This document shows, piece by piece, positions 16,901-25,224 of a DNA stretch of 64,000 bases. This DNA comes from Micromonospora tarapacensis (GTDB lineage Bacteria; Actinomycetota; Actinomycetes; Mycobacteriales; Micromonosporaceae). Made by a program: the position numbers and the translations under genes. The notes under the pieces are model-generated. The model was not told the origin of the DNA and did no database searches. It saw nothing but the letters and a program-made list of their open reading frames with translations. Position 1 is the stretch's first letter. Every line of letters begins with the position of its first letter. Location: assembly GCF_019697375.1 (NCBI RefSeq), contig NZ_JAHCDI010000004.1, forward strand, positions 248,001 through 312,000. Direction: 5' to 3'.

Positions 16901-17947
16901 GCATGGTCGGACGCGGTGCACCGGGGCGCCAGGCTCTTCGGCAGGGTGCTGCCCGGCTGGCGTACCCCGGCCAATCTGGGCACCCTCGCCGGCACGCTGC
17001 GCGAGGCGGCGGCGCAGCGCCATCCGGCCGCCGCCGACCTGGTGGACGCGCTGACCGCGCACGCCGAGCTGCTGGGGCTGGACGCCGCAGCGCCGGTCGG
17101 ACGGCTCGCGACCGCCCGACGGGCGGCCCGATTCGTCGCCGACATCGCGGGTGAGCGGGACGACGTCGTGCTCGTCGAATCCGTCGCCGCCGTCGACTTC
17201 GGCGACATCGACGACGAGGCTGTCAGCGAGGTGCTCAGCCGGGCCGGTGGGCTCAGCCGGGCGCTCCAGCAGGACAACCAGTGGCCGCTGCTCAGCGCCG
17301 TCTCGGCCCGCGCCGCCCACGACGAGCAGGCGCGTCAGATCATCGGTGAGCTGCGTGGCGTCGTCCAGCACGAGCAGCACGGACAGGACCTTCTCGACGC
17401 CATCCGGACAGCGGTCCGCCGGTCCACCGCGCTGCTCGCCGGCACTGCCCCGGCCCAGCCCGGCGTGGTCGGCACTGCCCCGGCCCAGCCCGGCGTGGTC
17501 GGCACTGCCCCGGCCCAGCCCGGCGTGGCCGGCACGGATTCGCCGCGGCAACGGCCGAACGACGGCGGGCCGGCGACGGGCGGCGAGGTCGTGGCCGGCG
17601 GCAGTGCCGCGGTGGCGGGCAGCGGCATCGCGCTGCCCGGTCACCGGCGGCCCGGTGAGGACCGTCCGGTCGAGGGCGGCAGCCTCGTCGAGGCGGCTGG
17701 AACCGCGATGTCGCCGGAGGGTGCCGGACCCCCGGGCCGGCGGCACCGGCACCGGAGTCGGCACCGGCACCGGAGTCGGCGTCGGGCGGCGGCACGAGGT
17801 CACGGACGTGGCCACCTGGAAGGAGGTCGCCGCCGAGATCGAGGCGGCGGTCGCCGCCGGCCGGCGGGTCACCATCAGCTGGGAGACCCGGTGACGGCGA
17901 GTCCGCGCGCAGCGGCTGGGGCGGTCGCGGTGGGTGTGGTGCCGTGA
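13955..17947 (+). CDS. pglY: BREX-2 ATPase PglY, apparent C-terminal frameshift
   Basis: PglY is the large P-loop ATPase of BREX-2, required with PglZ for phage exclusion. ATG 13955 follows GAGGAGG. Walker A (GSFGSGKSHF) is at residues 66-75; a Walker B-like segment (ALVLFLDELILWLS) is near residue 260. The frame shown ends at 17947 in an Arg/His-rich tail, but another frame ending at 17894 carries a conserved-looking end (VATWKEVAAEIEAAVAAGRR then VTISWETR). Both are joined by two added bases, one likely in CCCCC 17729-17733 and one near 17786-17794, giving about 1,313 residues. The region before it is a low-complexity linker with two tandem repeats. The true end is probably 17894, 50 nt before pglZ. 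Confidence 0.88.
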   Translation: MGLLRDVIEIPTSVGDGDFVVRAAEGADLRRYVVTEQLRENFAEALRRIGHAVTTGRSQAMFLHGSFGSGKSHFMAVLREILQHNPDARQIRGLAEPVLAADPWLRDRKLLTLTFHMLDARSVEQAVLEGYLNQITALHPEAPVPAVHRSDALLDDAARLRGRMGDEAFFAALHDGGSAPVASGAGLAAHVTRAAGWTAERYAAAAAEAPGTEQRDLLVSALTSTFFTGAVRSGEYLDLDTGLAVITRHAKALGYDALVLFLDELILWLSTKLSDHVFVNTEGAKLNKLVESADATRPLPLISLVARQRNLEDFLGPQVGGTEREALAHVMRSVQGRFGEIALADTNLPEITEKRLLKPLTDEGRAVLDNAFAAVRGNREVWDTLLLGAQYGDAGIGSDAAAFRKLYPFSPALVATLVALSQALQRERTALKVMTELLVARRDTLKVNDLIGVAALFDPLVLHGELPDRLKLKQLFQSARVLYTQKLRPILLNLNNITEEQAAGHQQFQLDDKLIKTVLLGALVPEVPALHNLTAAKLHALNFGSITSPIPGYERQIVLNRLNRVADSAGELHLTKAPDPVVSLKLHAVDYDRLLDLVPDEETTTTGVRQQLIREMVTAEMGITGADGQLGELLHPRDWRGRRHTVQVKFGNVRDPDTMPVSALLATGEAWRVVVDYPFDLQGYERTADRARIESLERGSRTVFWLPFFLTDEMMAKVGQLAKINYLLGNGTGDRLNSLAADWSLADRQQGRVYLQQRQSQLRSTLLGALMQAYGSATSRGSDVRDDSVGVFHTLAEGLHLGDPRGGTLAEAFHHLTGELLGWSYPGRPAMPDEEKPVSRAELAKILEYATRAAADPARGVSVANPADQRTLRRVCNNLGLGELVDGRYVLTTSTCRWSRHLLQAAADQGYTDHFPVDLLRRLVDVPAPFGFDRELQNLIILVFGLEQQLAWYQHSGKIDVGSVLAVRDDLELRHPPMPDEQAWSDAVHRGARLFGRVLPGWRTPANLGTLAGTLREAAAQRHPAAADLVDALTAHAELLGLDAAAPVGRLATARRAARFVADIAGERDDVVLVESVAAVDFGDIDDEAVSEVLSRAGGLSRALQQDNQWPLLSAVSARAAHDEQARQIIGELRGVVQHEQHGQDLLDAIRTAVRRSTALLAGTAPAQPGVVGTAPAQPGVVGTAPAQPGVAGTDSPRQRPNDGGPATGGEVVAGGSAAVAGSGIALPGHRRPGEDRPVEGGSLVEAAGTAMSPEGAGPPGRRHRHRSRHRHRSRRRAAARGHGRGHLEGGRRRDRGGGRRRPAGHHQLGDPVTASPRAAAGAVAVGVVP
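17441..17530 (+). repeat. Three 30-bp tandem repeats inside pglY
   Basis: Units 17441-17470, 17471-17500 and 17501-17530 are identical except near the end of the last. Each encodes GTAPAQPGVV, making a Pro/Ala linker. A second tandem pair of 18-bp units lies at 17742-17759 and 17760-17777. In-frame length means copy number can vary without breaking the gene. Confidence 0.9.
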
Positions 17948-20646
17948 TGAGACACCCGGTGAGCGCCGCGACGCCCGATGCGGTCCGGCGCAAGGTCGAG
18001 GCGTGGCTGGGCGAGAACGACCCGGCGTACGCCATCGCGCTGGCCGCCCGCCCGGAGTGGCCCGCCGATCCGGTGCTCAGCGTGGGCGAAGCCCGGATCC
18101 GGGTGGTGCCCTGCCCGACACCCCTGGCCGCCCGCGCCGCCCTGCACGACCGGGTCGCCGGTGAACGGCTGGTCCTGCTCACCGAGTTGGGCGAGAGCGA
18201 CCTGGGCGACGGACTGCTCGCCCACCTCAGCAAGCAGACCATCCGCAAGATCGACCGCTGGGAGCTGGTCCGGCAGTTGTTCCGCGGGGTGGCCGGCCTG
18301 GACCCGACCCTGGTCCGGACCGGACGGTGGGTCGCGGACGCGCTCAGCGACCACGCCCCGCCCGGGGGGTGGCCGGCGCCATCCGGCACGATCCTCACCC
18401 GCGACCACGCGCTGCGCAGCCTCACCGCCGAACTACTCGGCCTGCCGGCCGGTGAACTGGACGACAGTGGCCTGGTGCAGTGGACCACCGTGGCCGACAG
18501 GCAACAGCGGTTCATCGGCGCGTCGGAAGCCGTGGCGGAGGGCATCACCGCGTACCTGACCGGCATCGCCGGCCGGGCCGCCGCCGGCATCATGGCCGCG
18601 GTGCGGGCCGGGCACGGGGTCGACGTCATCCCGGTGGGACTGCTGGTCGGGCTGCTCTGGTCCGGTACGGGTAGCAGCGAGGTCGCCGCGGCGGTCGGCC
18701 GGACCCGGCTGGAGCCGAAGTTCGGCGGGCTGTCGTTGACCGCTGACCAGGCCGAGGCGTTGCACCAGGCCGCAGAGGCATGGGTCTACCGGACGGTTGA
18801 CACCGGCGTCGACGGTCGCGCCGAGGCGATGCGGATGCTGCGCCGAGCCGAGGCGATCGCCGCGGAGATCGGCATCACCGAGCTGCTCGGCGCGTCGACC
18901 GTCCTGCCCAGCGGTTTCGTCCAGCGGCTGCGGGCCTTCGCCGACGCCGTGCGCCTCGCCCTGCCGGCCGGCGGCCCCGCGCTGCCGGCCGCTGTGAACC
19001 GGGCGCAGGCGGCGCTCGCGACCGTGGAAGCACACCGGGCACATGAGCCGCGCCGGCAAGAAGCGGCCAGGATGGCACTGCGCCTGCTGCGCTGGCTCAG
19101 CATCCCCGAGACCGGCGCACCGGCCACCCTGCTCGACGCGCTGCACCGGCAGGTCCGGCAGGACGGGTGGGTCGACCGCGCCCGGCTCGACATCTTCGCC
19201 GGCGACCCCGACCCGCAGGTCGGTGCGGCGTACCGGCTGCTGCACCAGGCGGTGGACGGCCGCCGATCCCGGCACGACCAGCAGTTTGCCGACCTGCTCG
19301 CCGCCACCACCGGTGCGGAGAGCGAACCCGGTGCCCTGCTGCGCGTGGAGGACGTCCTCGACCGGGTGGTCCAGCCGATCCTCGACCAGCGGCGGCGGGT
19401 GCTGCTGCTGGTGCTCGACGGGATGGGTGTCGCGGCGGCGACCGAGGTGGCCGAGTCGGTCACCCGTCGAGGTGCGTGGGTGGAACTCACCCCCGGCGGT
19501 GGAAACCGCACGGGCATCCTGGCGGCACTGCCCACCGTGACCGAGGTCAGCCGGTGCAGCCTGCTGAGCGGACGGATCACCACCGGCGGTCAGCAGGCGG
19601 AGCGGACGGCATTCCGGCAGCGGTTCCCCACCGGGCTGCTGCTGCACAAGGCGTCACTGCGTGCCGGTGCCGGGATGGCGCTCGACGTGGAGGTGCGGGC
19701 GGCCGTCGACGACCCCTCGGTCCCGGTGGTGGCCGCCGTGGTCAACACCATCGACGACGCGCTCGATCGCAGCGATCCGGGCACCACCGTCTGGGGGACG
19801 GACACCCTCACCGCCGTCGACGACCTGCTGGCGTCGGTGACCGACCGGGTGGTGGTGGTGGTGGTCTCCGATCACGGCCATGTCGTCGACCGCGGGCCGG
19901 AGGCGGTCGTCCTGCCCAGCCCCAGCAGCGAGAACCGGTGGCGGCCGGCCACCGTGCCAGCCGGAGACGGCGAGGTCAGGCTGGCCGGCAGCCGGGTGGC
20001 GCTCGCAGGTGGCGAGATCGTCGTGCCCTGGCGTGAGGAGGTGCGGTACGGGCCGCGCAAGGCCGGCTACCACGGCGGTGCCGCCGCGGCCGAGGCGGTG
20101 ATCCCGCTGCTCGTGCTGGCCCCCGGTGACGATCTCACCGTGCCAGGTTGGGGCGGTGCTCCGGTGGCCAGCCCGGACTGGTGGCGCGAGCCGCTGCCCG
20201 AGACGTCCGATCCACCGGCCGAGCCGGCCCCGCCAGCCCGCCGCCGTCTCCGCCGCCCGGTCGAGCACCAGCCCGAAGGGCTTTTCGATCTGATGGCCGC
20301 CGCCCCGCCTGCCGCCGCCCCGGTGCCCGGTCCGGCGGCCGACCTGGTGACCGCGCTGTTGGCCAGCGACCGGTACGCCCAACGGCGTGACCCCCGGCTG
20401 CCGCTCGCCGACGAACGGGTCGCCGCGCTGCTGCGTACCCTGCTCGCCAACGGTGACCGGGCGACCCTCGACACCCTCGCCGCGCGGGCCCGGATCCCCG
20501 CGCACCGCATCACCGGCACGCTCACGGCGCTGCGCCGACTGCTCCAGGTCGAGGGCTATCCCGTGCTCAACGTCGATCCGGACGGGCGGACGGTGCACCT
20601 CAACCGCACCTTGTTGATCGAGCAGTTCGAGCTGGGGCCGCAGTGA
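17944..20646 (+). CDS. pglZ: BREX-2 alkaline-phosphatase-fold protein PglZ
   Basis: 900 residues (GTG 17944 or ATG 17947). PglZ is the hallmark BREX protein of the alkaline phosphatase superfamily. The metal-binding core is visible: LLLVLDGMG near residue 488, the LPTVTEVSRCSLLSG segment near 530 and VVVVSDHGH near 642, followed by YHGGAAAAEAVIPLLVL near 708, which closes the domain. The N-terminal 450 residues are helical, and a Pro-rich linker (about 745-800) precedes a C-terminal winged-helix-like region. It follows pglY by 49 nt if pglY ends at 17894 and overlaps the start of brxD (GTGA). Confidence 0.93.
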   Translation: MMRHPVSAATPDAVRRKVEAWLGENDPAYAIALAARPEWPADPVLSVGEARIRVVPCPTPLAARAALHDRVAGERLVLLTELGESDLGDGLLAHLSKQTIRKIDRWELVRQLFRGVAGLDPTLVRTGRWVADALSDHAPPGGWPAPSGTILTRDHALRSLTAELLGLPAGELDDSGLVQWTTVADRQQRFIGASEAVAEGITAYLTGIAGRAAAGIMAAVRAGHGVDVIPVGLLVGLLWSGTGSSEVAAAVGRTRLEPKFGGLSLTADQAEALHQAAEAWVYRTVDTGVDGRAEAMRMLRRAEAIAAEIGITELLGASTVLPSGFVQRLRAFADAVRLALPAGGPALPAAVNRAQAALATVEAHRAHEPRRQEAARMALRLLRWLSIPETGAPATLLDALHRQVRQDGWVDRARLDIFAGDPDPQVGAAYRLLHQAVDGRRSRHDQQFADLLAATTGAESEPGALLRVEDVLDRVVQPILDQRRRVLLLVLDGMGVAAATEVAESVTRRGAWVELTPGGGNRTGILAALPTVTEVSRCSLLSGRITTGGQQAERTAFRQRFPTGLLLHKASLRAGAGMALDVEVRAAVDDPSVPVVAAVVNTIDDALDRSDPGTTVWGTDTLTAVDDLLASVTDRVVVVVVSDHGHVVDRGPEAVVLPSPSSENRWRPATVPAGDGEVRLAGSRVALAGGEIVVPWREEVRYGPRKAGYHGGAAAAEAVIPLLVLAPGDDLTVPGWGGAPVASPDWWREPLPETSDPPAEPAPPARRRLRRPVEHQPEGLFDLMAAAPPAAAPVPGPAADLVTALLASDRYAQRRDPRLPLADERVAALLRTLLANGDRATLDTLAARARIPAHRITGTLTALRRLLQVEGYPVLNVDPDGRTVHLNRTLLIEQFELGPQ

Positions 20647-21947
20647 CCGCGGAGATCTCCGCCCGCCGCCGTCGGGACATCATCGACGCCCTGCGCCGTG
20701 GCGTGGTGCCGAGCAGCGGTCTGGACGCGCTCGCCGTCGGGTTGGACCGGTTCGCCGCCGCACTCGACGACGACCTCGACCGGGTCGCCGGCGGTGGCAG
20801 CGTCTTCAAGGCGGTACGTGGCGAGTACGGCGCCGGCAAGACCTTCTTCACCCGCTGGCTGGCCGAGCGAGCCAAGCGACGCGGCTTCGCCGCCGCCGAG
20901 GTGCAGATCTCGGAGCTGGAAACCCCGCTGCACCGGATGGAGACGGTCTACCGCCGCCTGGTCGAGCACCTCAGCACCGAGCAGTTCGCGCCCAGCGCCT
21001 TCCGCCCCGTCCTCGACGGTTGGATCTTCGCCCTGGAGGAGGACGTGCTGGCCGGCGGCGCTGTCGCCGAGGACGACGCGGACGCCCTCGACCGGGCGGT
21101 GAACGACCTGTTGGAGCGCCGGTTGGGGGACATCTCCCGGAACACCCCCGGTTTCGCGGCTGCGCTGCGCGGCTACCGGGCCGCCGGCGCGGGTGCCGAC
21201 CACGCCACCGCGGACGGCCTCGCGGCCTGGCTGGGCGGCCAGCCACACGTCGCCGCGGCGGCGCGTCGGGCGGCCGGCGTCAAGGGCGACCTCGACCACT
21301 ACGGCGCGTTGAGCTTCCTGCGCGGGTTGCTGACCGTGCTGCGAGACAGCGGGCACCCGGGGCTGCTGCTGGTGCTCGACGAGGTCGAGACCCTGCAACG
21401 GGTACGCTCCGATGCCCGCGACAAGGCCCTCAACTCACTGCGTCAACTCATCGACGAGGTCCACGCCGACCGCTTTCCGGGCCTGCTCGTGCTGATCACC
21501 GGCACGCCCGCGTTCTATGACGGCCCGCAGGGAGTGCAGCGGCTCGCGCCGCTCGCCCAGCGACTCGCCACCGACTTCGGCCCGGAGCCGCGCTGGGACA
21601 ACCCGCGCGCCACCCAGCTGCGACTGCCGGGCTTCACCACCGACGCGCTCGTCGACCTGGGCCAACGGGTACGCGCGATCTACGCCAGCCCGGAGGTCGA
21701 TTCCCGGGTCGACGACGAATACCTGGCTCTGCTGGCGGTGGCCGTCACCGGTGCGCTGGGTGGCCAGGTCGGCGTGGCACCCCGGATCTACCTGAAGAAA
21801 CTGGTCGCGGACGTCTTCGACCGGGTCGACCAGTTCGCCGACTGGAATCCGCGCCGGCACTACCAGCTGACCCTGCGGGTCGACGAACTGACCGACGTGG
21901 AACGTAACGCCGCCGCGTCCGCCGACGACCTCGAACTGCCGATCTGA
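20643..21947 (+). CDS. brxD: BREX system ATPase BrxD
   Basis: 434 residues. BrxD is the AAA-type ATPase of type 2 BREX. Walker A (GEYGAGKTFF) is at about residues 60-69, Walker B (LLLVLDEVETL) near 241-252, and a sensor-like LLVLITGTPAFYDGP near 282; the C-terminus (GVAPRIYLKKLVADVFDR) resembles other BREX/archaeal-type ATPases that load helicases. The start GTG 20643 overlaps the pglZ stop; ATG of brxHI follows one nt after the brxD stop. Tight coupling to a helicase gene fits a loader-helicase pair, which is inference. Confidence 0.92.
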   Translation: MTAEISARRRRDIIDALRRGVVPSSGLDALAVGLDRFAAALDDDLDRVAGGGSVFKAVRGEYGAGKTFFTRWLAERAKRRGFAAAEVQISELETPLHRMETVYRRLVEHLSTEQFAPSAFRPVLDGWIFALEEDVLAGGAVAEDDADALDRAVNDLLERRLGDISRNTPGFAAALRGYRAAGAGADHATADGLAAWLGGQPHVAAAARRAAGVKGDLDHYGALSFLRGLLTVLRDSGHPGLLLVLDEVETLQRVRSDARDKALNSLRQLIDEVHADRFPGLLVLITGTPAFYDGPQGVQRLAPLAQRLATDFGPEPRWDNPRATQLRLPGFTTDALVDLGQRVRAIYASPEVDSRVDDEYLALLAVAVTGALGGQVGVAPRIYLKKLVADVFDRVDQFADWNPRRHYQLTLRVDELTDVERNAAASADDLELPI

Positions 21948-21948
21948 G

Positions 21949-24048
21949 ATGCCGCTCGACCTCGATCCGGTCGTGGTGCACCACCTGGTCAACACCCTCG
22001 GCTGGCGGGACCTGCGGCCGATGCAGCGCGCCGCGATCGGGCCGGTGCGCGGCGGCGCGGACGTGCTGCTGCTGGCGCCCACCGCGGGCGGAAAGACGGA
22101 GGCCGTGCTGTTTCCGCTGCTGACCCGGATGGCGGAGCAGCGGTGGGCCGGCACCTCGGTGCTCTACCTGGCACCACTCAAGGCGCTGCTCAACAACCTG
22201 CAACCCCGCGTCGAGCAGTACGCCGGATGGCTCGGACGGCGGGCCGCCGTCTGGCACGGCGACGTCACTGCGTCCCGACGCCGGGCGGTGCTTCACGAAC
22301 GACCCGACATCCTGCTCACCACGCCCGAATCGCTGGAATCCATGCTGGTCGGCACGAAGGTCGACCACGGGACCTTCTTCGCCGGACTGCGCGCCGTGGT
22401 GGTGGACGAGGTGCACGCCTTCGCCGGGGACGACCGCGGCTGGCATCTGCTGGCCGTGCTGGAACGGCTGACCCGGGTGGCCGGGCGCCCCCTGCAACGG
22501 GTCGGGCTCTCCGCCACCGTGGGCAATCCGGGCCAGTTGCTCACCTGGCTCCAGGGCGCGGGAGCGGGCGACCGGCCGGCGGAGGTCGTCGCTCCGGAGC
22601 TGGCCACAGTGCTCGACCGCCCGCCACCCGGCGACATCGAGCTGGACCATGTCGGCTCGCTGGTCAACGCCGCGACGGTGATCGCCGGCCTGCACCGGGG
22701 GGAGAAGCGGCTGGTCTTCTGCGAATCCCGGCAGGCCGTCGAGGAACTCGGCCAACTGCTGCGGGCGAAGGGGGTGACCACGTTCCTGTCGCATGCCTCG
22801 CTCTCCGTCGACGAGCGGCGTCGCGCCGAGCAGGCGTTCAGCGAGGCGCGGGACTGCGTCATCGTCTCCACCAGCACGCTGGAACTCGGCATCGACGTCG
22901 GTGACCTGGACCGGGTGATCCAGATCGACGCGCCAGCCACCGTCGCGTCGTTCCTCCAGCGGCTCGGCCGCACGGGTCGCCGGGCCGGCAGCAGTCGCAA
23001 CTGCCTGTTCCTGACCCTCGACGGTGCGGCACTGACCGAGGCGGCCGCGCTGCTGCTGCTCTGGTCACGCGGCTGGGTCGAGCCGGTCGTCGCCCCGCCG
23101 GAGCCCCGGCACATCGTCGCCCAGCAACTGCTCGCCCTGTGCCTACAGGAACACCGGGTGGGTGACCAGCTGTGGGTGGACGCATGGAACGGGCTGTCTC
23201 CGTTCGGGGAAGCCGCCCGGCCCATCGTCCGTCACCTCGTCGAGCACGGTTACCTCGACCGGGACGCGGGAATGCTCTTCATCGGCCCGGCCGCCGAGGC
23301 GCGCTTCGGCCGGCGGCACTTCATGGACATGACGGCGGTCTTCACCGGGCCGCCGGAGTTCACCGTCCTGCTCGGGCGCACCGAGTTGGGGCGGATCGAC
23401 CCCAGCCTGCTCACCGAGGAGGTCCGGGGCGAACGTCGGCTGCTGCTGACCGGCCGCAGCTGGCGGGTCACCTACATCGACTGGCGGCGGCGGCGTTGCT
23501 TCGTCGAGCCTGCCGACGGCGGCGGCCGTGCCCGCTGGTCCGGCACCGGTTGGGCATACCAGGGCTTTGCGTTGACCCGTGCGGTGCGTGAGGCCCTGCT
23601 CGGTGTGGATCCGCCGGTGCGGCTCACCCGTCGCGCGGTCGAGCGGCTCGCCCGGGAGCGGGAGGAGAGAGCGCACCTGGTGCATCCCGGCGGCACCGTG
23701 GTGCTTCGGGAGGACGGTGGGGACCTGCGTTGGTGGACCTGGGCCGGCGTACGGGCGAACGCGACGCTGGCCGCGACCCTCGGTGAGGTCGTCGACCCGG
23801 TGGCCCGGTTCGACGACCACAGCATCCGGCTGCGGGAGAACCTGACGCCGTCCGCGTGGCGGGCGCTGACCGCCGACGCCGGCCAGCGGCTCTGCCTGCC
23901 CGAGGTCGACGAGAAGGCGCTCGACGGCCTGAAGTTCAGCGTCGCGCTGCCGAAGCGGCTCGCCGCGGCGACCCTCTCCGCCCGCCTCGCCGATCTGGCG
24001 GCGGCAGCCACCGTGCTGGGCGAACCGGTCCGGTTCGTCGTGACCTGA
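21949..24048 (+). CDS. brxHI: BREX-2 DEAD/DEAH-type helicase BrxHI
   Basis: 699 residues, superfamily 2 helicase related to Lhr. Motif I APTAGGKTEA at about residue 43, Ib TTPESLESML near 124, motif II VVVDEVHAF (DEVH) near 149, motif III GLSATVG near 185, motif VI QRLGRTGRRAG near 340, then an Lhr-like C-terminal region. In BREX-2 loci this gene usually closes the operon, as here. A 9-bp hairpin follows the stop and the next gene is convergent. Confidence 0.92.
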   Translation: MPLDLDPVVVHHLVNTLGWRDLRPMQRAAIGPVRGGADVLLLAPTAGGKTEAVLFPLLTRMAEQRWAGTSVLYLAPLKALLNNLQPRVEQYAGWLGRRAAVWHGDVTASRRRAVLHERPDILLTTPESLESMLVGTKVDHGTFFAGLRAVVVDEVHAFAGDDRGWHLLAVLERLTRVAGRPLQRVGLSATVGNPGQLLTWLQGAGAGDRPAEVVAPELATVLDRPPPGDIELDHVGSLVNAATVIAGLHRGEKRLVFCESRQAVEELGQLLRAKGVTTFLSHASLSVDERRRAEQAFSEARDCVIVSTSTLELGIDVGDLDRVIQIDAPATVASFLQRLGRTGRRAGSSRNCLFLTLDGAALTEAAALLLLWSRGWVEPVVAPPEPRHIVAQQLLALCLQEHRVGDQLWVDAWNGLSPFGEAARPIVRHLVEHGYLDRDAGMLFIGPAAEARFGRRHFMDMTAVFTGPPEFTVLLGRTELGRIDPSLLTEEVRGERRLLLTGRSWRVTYIDWRRRRCFVEPADGGGRARWSGTGWAYQGFALTRAVREALLGVDPPVRLTRRAVERLAREREERAHLVHPGGTVVLREDGGDLRWWTWAGVRANATLAATLGEVVDPVARFDDHSIRLRENLTPSAWRALTADAGQRLCLPEVDEKALDGLKFSVALPKRLAAATLSARLADLAAAATVLGEPVRFVVT

Positions 24049-24049
24049 C

Positions 24050-24087
24050 GGTCCGGCCAACGAATCGGGTGGCCCGGCGGCCGGACC
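24050..24087. terminator. Hairpin after brxHI
   Basis: GGTCCGGCC (24050-24058) pairs perfectly with 24079-24087 across a 20-nt loop, between the convergent brxHI and L,D-transpeptidase genes. Probably the BREX operon terminator. Confidence 0.5.
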
Positions 24088-24102
24088 TGTCCCGGCTGCG
24101 GG

Positions 24103-25029
24103 TCAGGCGGTCGGGGGTGGGGCGGGCAGTTCGTCGACGACCACCACCGGGGTGCCCGGTCGGATCTCCTCCAGCAGCAGCCGCTGGCCGCTGGCGGTCA
24201 GCCGGATGCAGCCGTTGGTGGTCTGCTGGCCCAGCTCACCGTCGTGGTACCAGGTGTGCACCCCGATGTGTGCGCCGCGCAGGCCGGTCGGTACGGAGTC
24301 CGGGTCGTCGGGGATCGAGCCGAGGGCGAAGATGTCCACCCCGCCGTAGACGGACTCCGGTGGTGGCGTGCGGCCCAGCACGAAGGTGCGGCCGAGCGGG
24401 GTTTCCTGGCCGCGCTGGCCCAGGCTGATCCGCCAGGATCGCTGTGCGGTGCCGTCGCGGTACCAGGTGAGCCGGAACGGTGCCCGCTCCACCACGATCT
24501 GGTCGGGTAGGTCGACGGCGCGGAAGCCGCCGGGTGGCAGCCAGGCCAGCTTGCGGTTGGCCGAAGGGAGCAGCACGGCGGTCCAGCCGGCCTCGCGGCG
24601 GGCGATCGGCACGGTCAGTTCGACGCCGCTGATGGTTGGCATCAGAAAGGCCAGCGGGCGGCCGCCGGGTGCGTCGTAGGCGGCGATCCTGCGGGTCGGG
24701 TGCAGGCCGCGGGTCAGCGGCATGGTGTCGAGGGCGTCCGGGTCGTCGGGGAAGCCGGCCGGCGCCGGGTCGTAGTCGATCTCCGGCAGCCCGTCCGGTG
24801 CGGGCGCGGCCGGCGGCACCGGCTCGACCTCGGCGACGGACGGTGCCGGCATCCCCGCCGTCGGCGTCACCGCCCCGTCGCCCGGCCCGGCGACCGACGC
24901 CGGCCCGGGCGCGGGAGTCAGTGCCCAGCCGGTGTACGCGGCCCCGCCCATCAGCACGGCCACGCCCAGCGCGACGGCAACCCCTCGCCGCCCCCGCAAC
25001 CCCACGATCCGGTCAGCCACCACCCCCAC
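24103..25029 (-). CDS. Membrane-anchored or secreted L,D-transpeptidase (YkuD)
   Basis: 308 residues. An N-terminal membrane segment (about 16-38, VAVALGVAVLMGGAAYTGWA) is followed by a Pro-rich linker, an SH3-like segment, and a YkuD domain over the last 130 residues. The catalytic motif reads HIGVHTWYH then TTNGCIRLT: His and Cys expected for an L,D-transpeptidase making 3-3 peptidoglycan cross-links, with Thr-Asn in place of the more usual Ser before GC. Acts outside the membrane. Transcribed toward brxHI; upstream lie the C-rich tract and palindrome copy D. Confidence 0.88.
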   Translation of the reverse strand: MGVVADRIVGLRGRRGVAVALGVAVLMGGAAYTGWALTPAPGPASVAGPGDGAVTPTAGMPAPSVAEVEPVPPAAPAPDGLPEIDYDPAPAGFPDDPDALDTMPLTRGLHPTRRIAAYDAPGGRPLAFLMPTISGVELTVPIARREAGWTAVLLPSANRKLAWLPPGGFRAVDLPDQIVVERAPFRLTWYRDGTAQRSWRISLGQRGQETPLGRTFVLGRTPPPESVYGGVDIFALGSIPDDPDSVPTGLRGAHIGVHTWYHDGELGQQTTNGCIRLTASGQRLLLEEIRPGTPVVVVDELPAPPPTA

Positions 25030-25140
25030 ACTCTAACCCCCTAATCCCCCCAATCCCCCCATTCCCCCCACCCCCACCGCCCACCCCCACCCCCCACCCC
25101 CACCGCCCACCCCCACCCCCACCGCCCACCCCGGCTCCAC
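25030..25140. repeat. C-rich low-complexity tract
   Basis: Irregular repeats of CCCCCA/CCCCCACC on the plus strand (G-rich on the minus strand), upstream of the transpeptidase and left of palindrome copy D. G-quadruplex potential on the minus strand. A shorter G-rich tract follows copy D at 25203-25240. Confidence 0.75.
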
Positions 25141-25144
25141 GGTC

Positions 25145-25199
25145 GATCATGAGGTTGGCGGGGGTTTTGATCTCCAAATGTCCCGCTAACTTCATGATC
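25145..25199. repeat. Dispersed palindrome, copy D (short variant)
   Basis: Left arm 25145-25162 (GATCATGAGGTTGGCGGG), right arm 25182-25199 (inverted: GATCATGAAGTTAGCGGG), 16 of 18 pairing, loop 19 nt. The outer half matches copies A-C, the inner half differs, so it is a diverged subfamily. It lies 25 nt downstream of the alpha-amylase stop. Confidence 0.78.
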
Positions 25200-25224
25200 A
25201 ACCTGTGGGGGGTGGGGTGGAGGT

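Noticed and set aside
17441..17530. Tandem 30-bp units as a possible CRISPR array
   Set aside because: The units are contiguous, without spacers, and encode an in-frame Pro/Ala linker.
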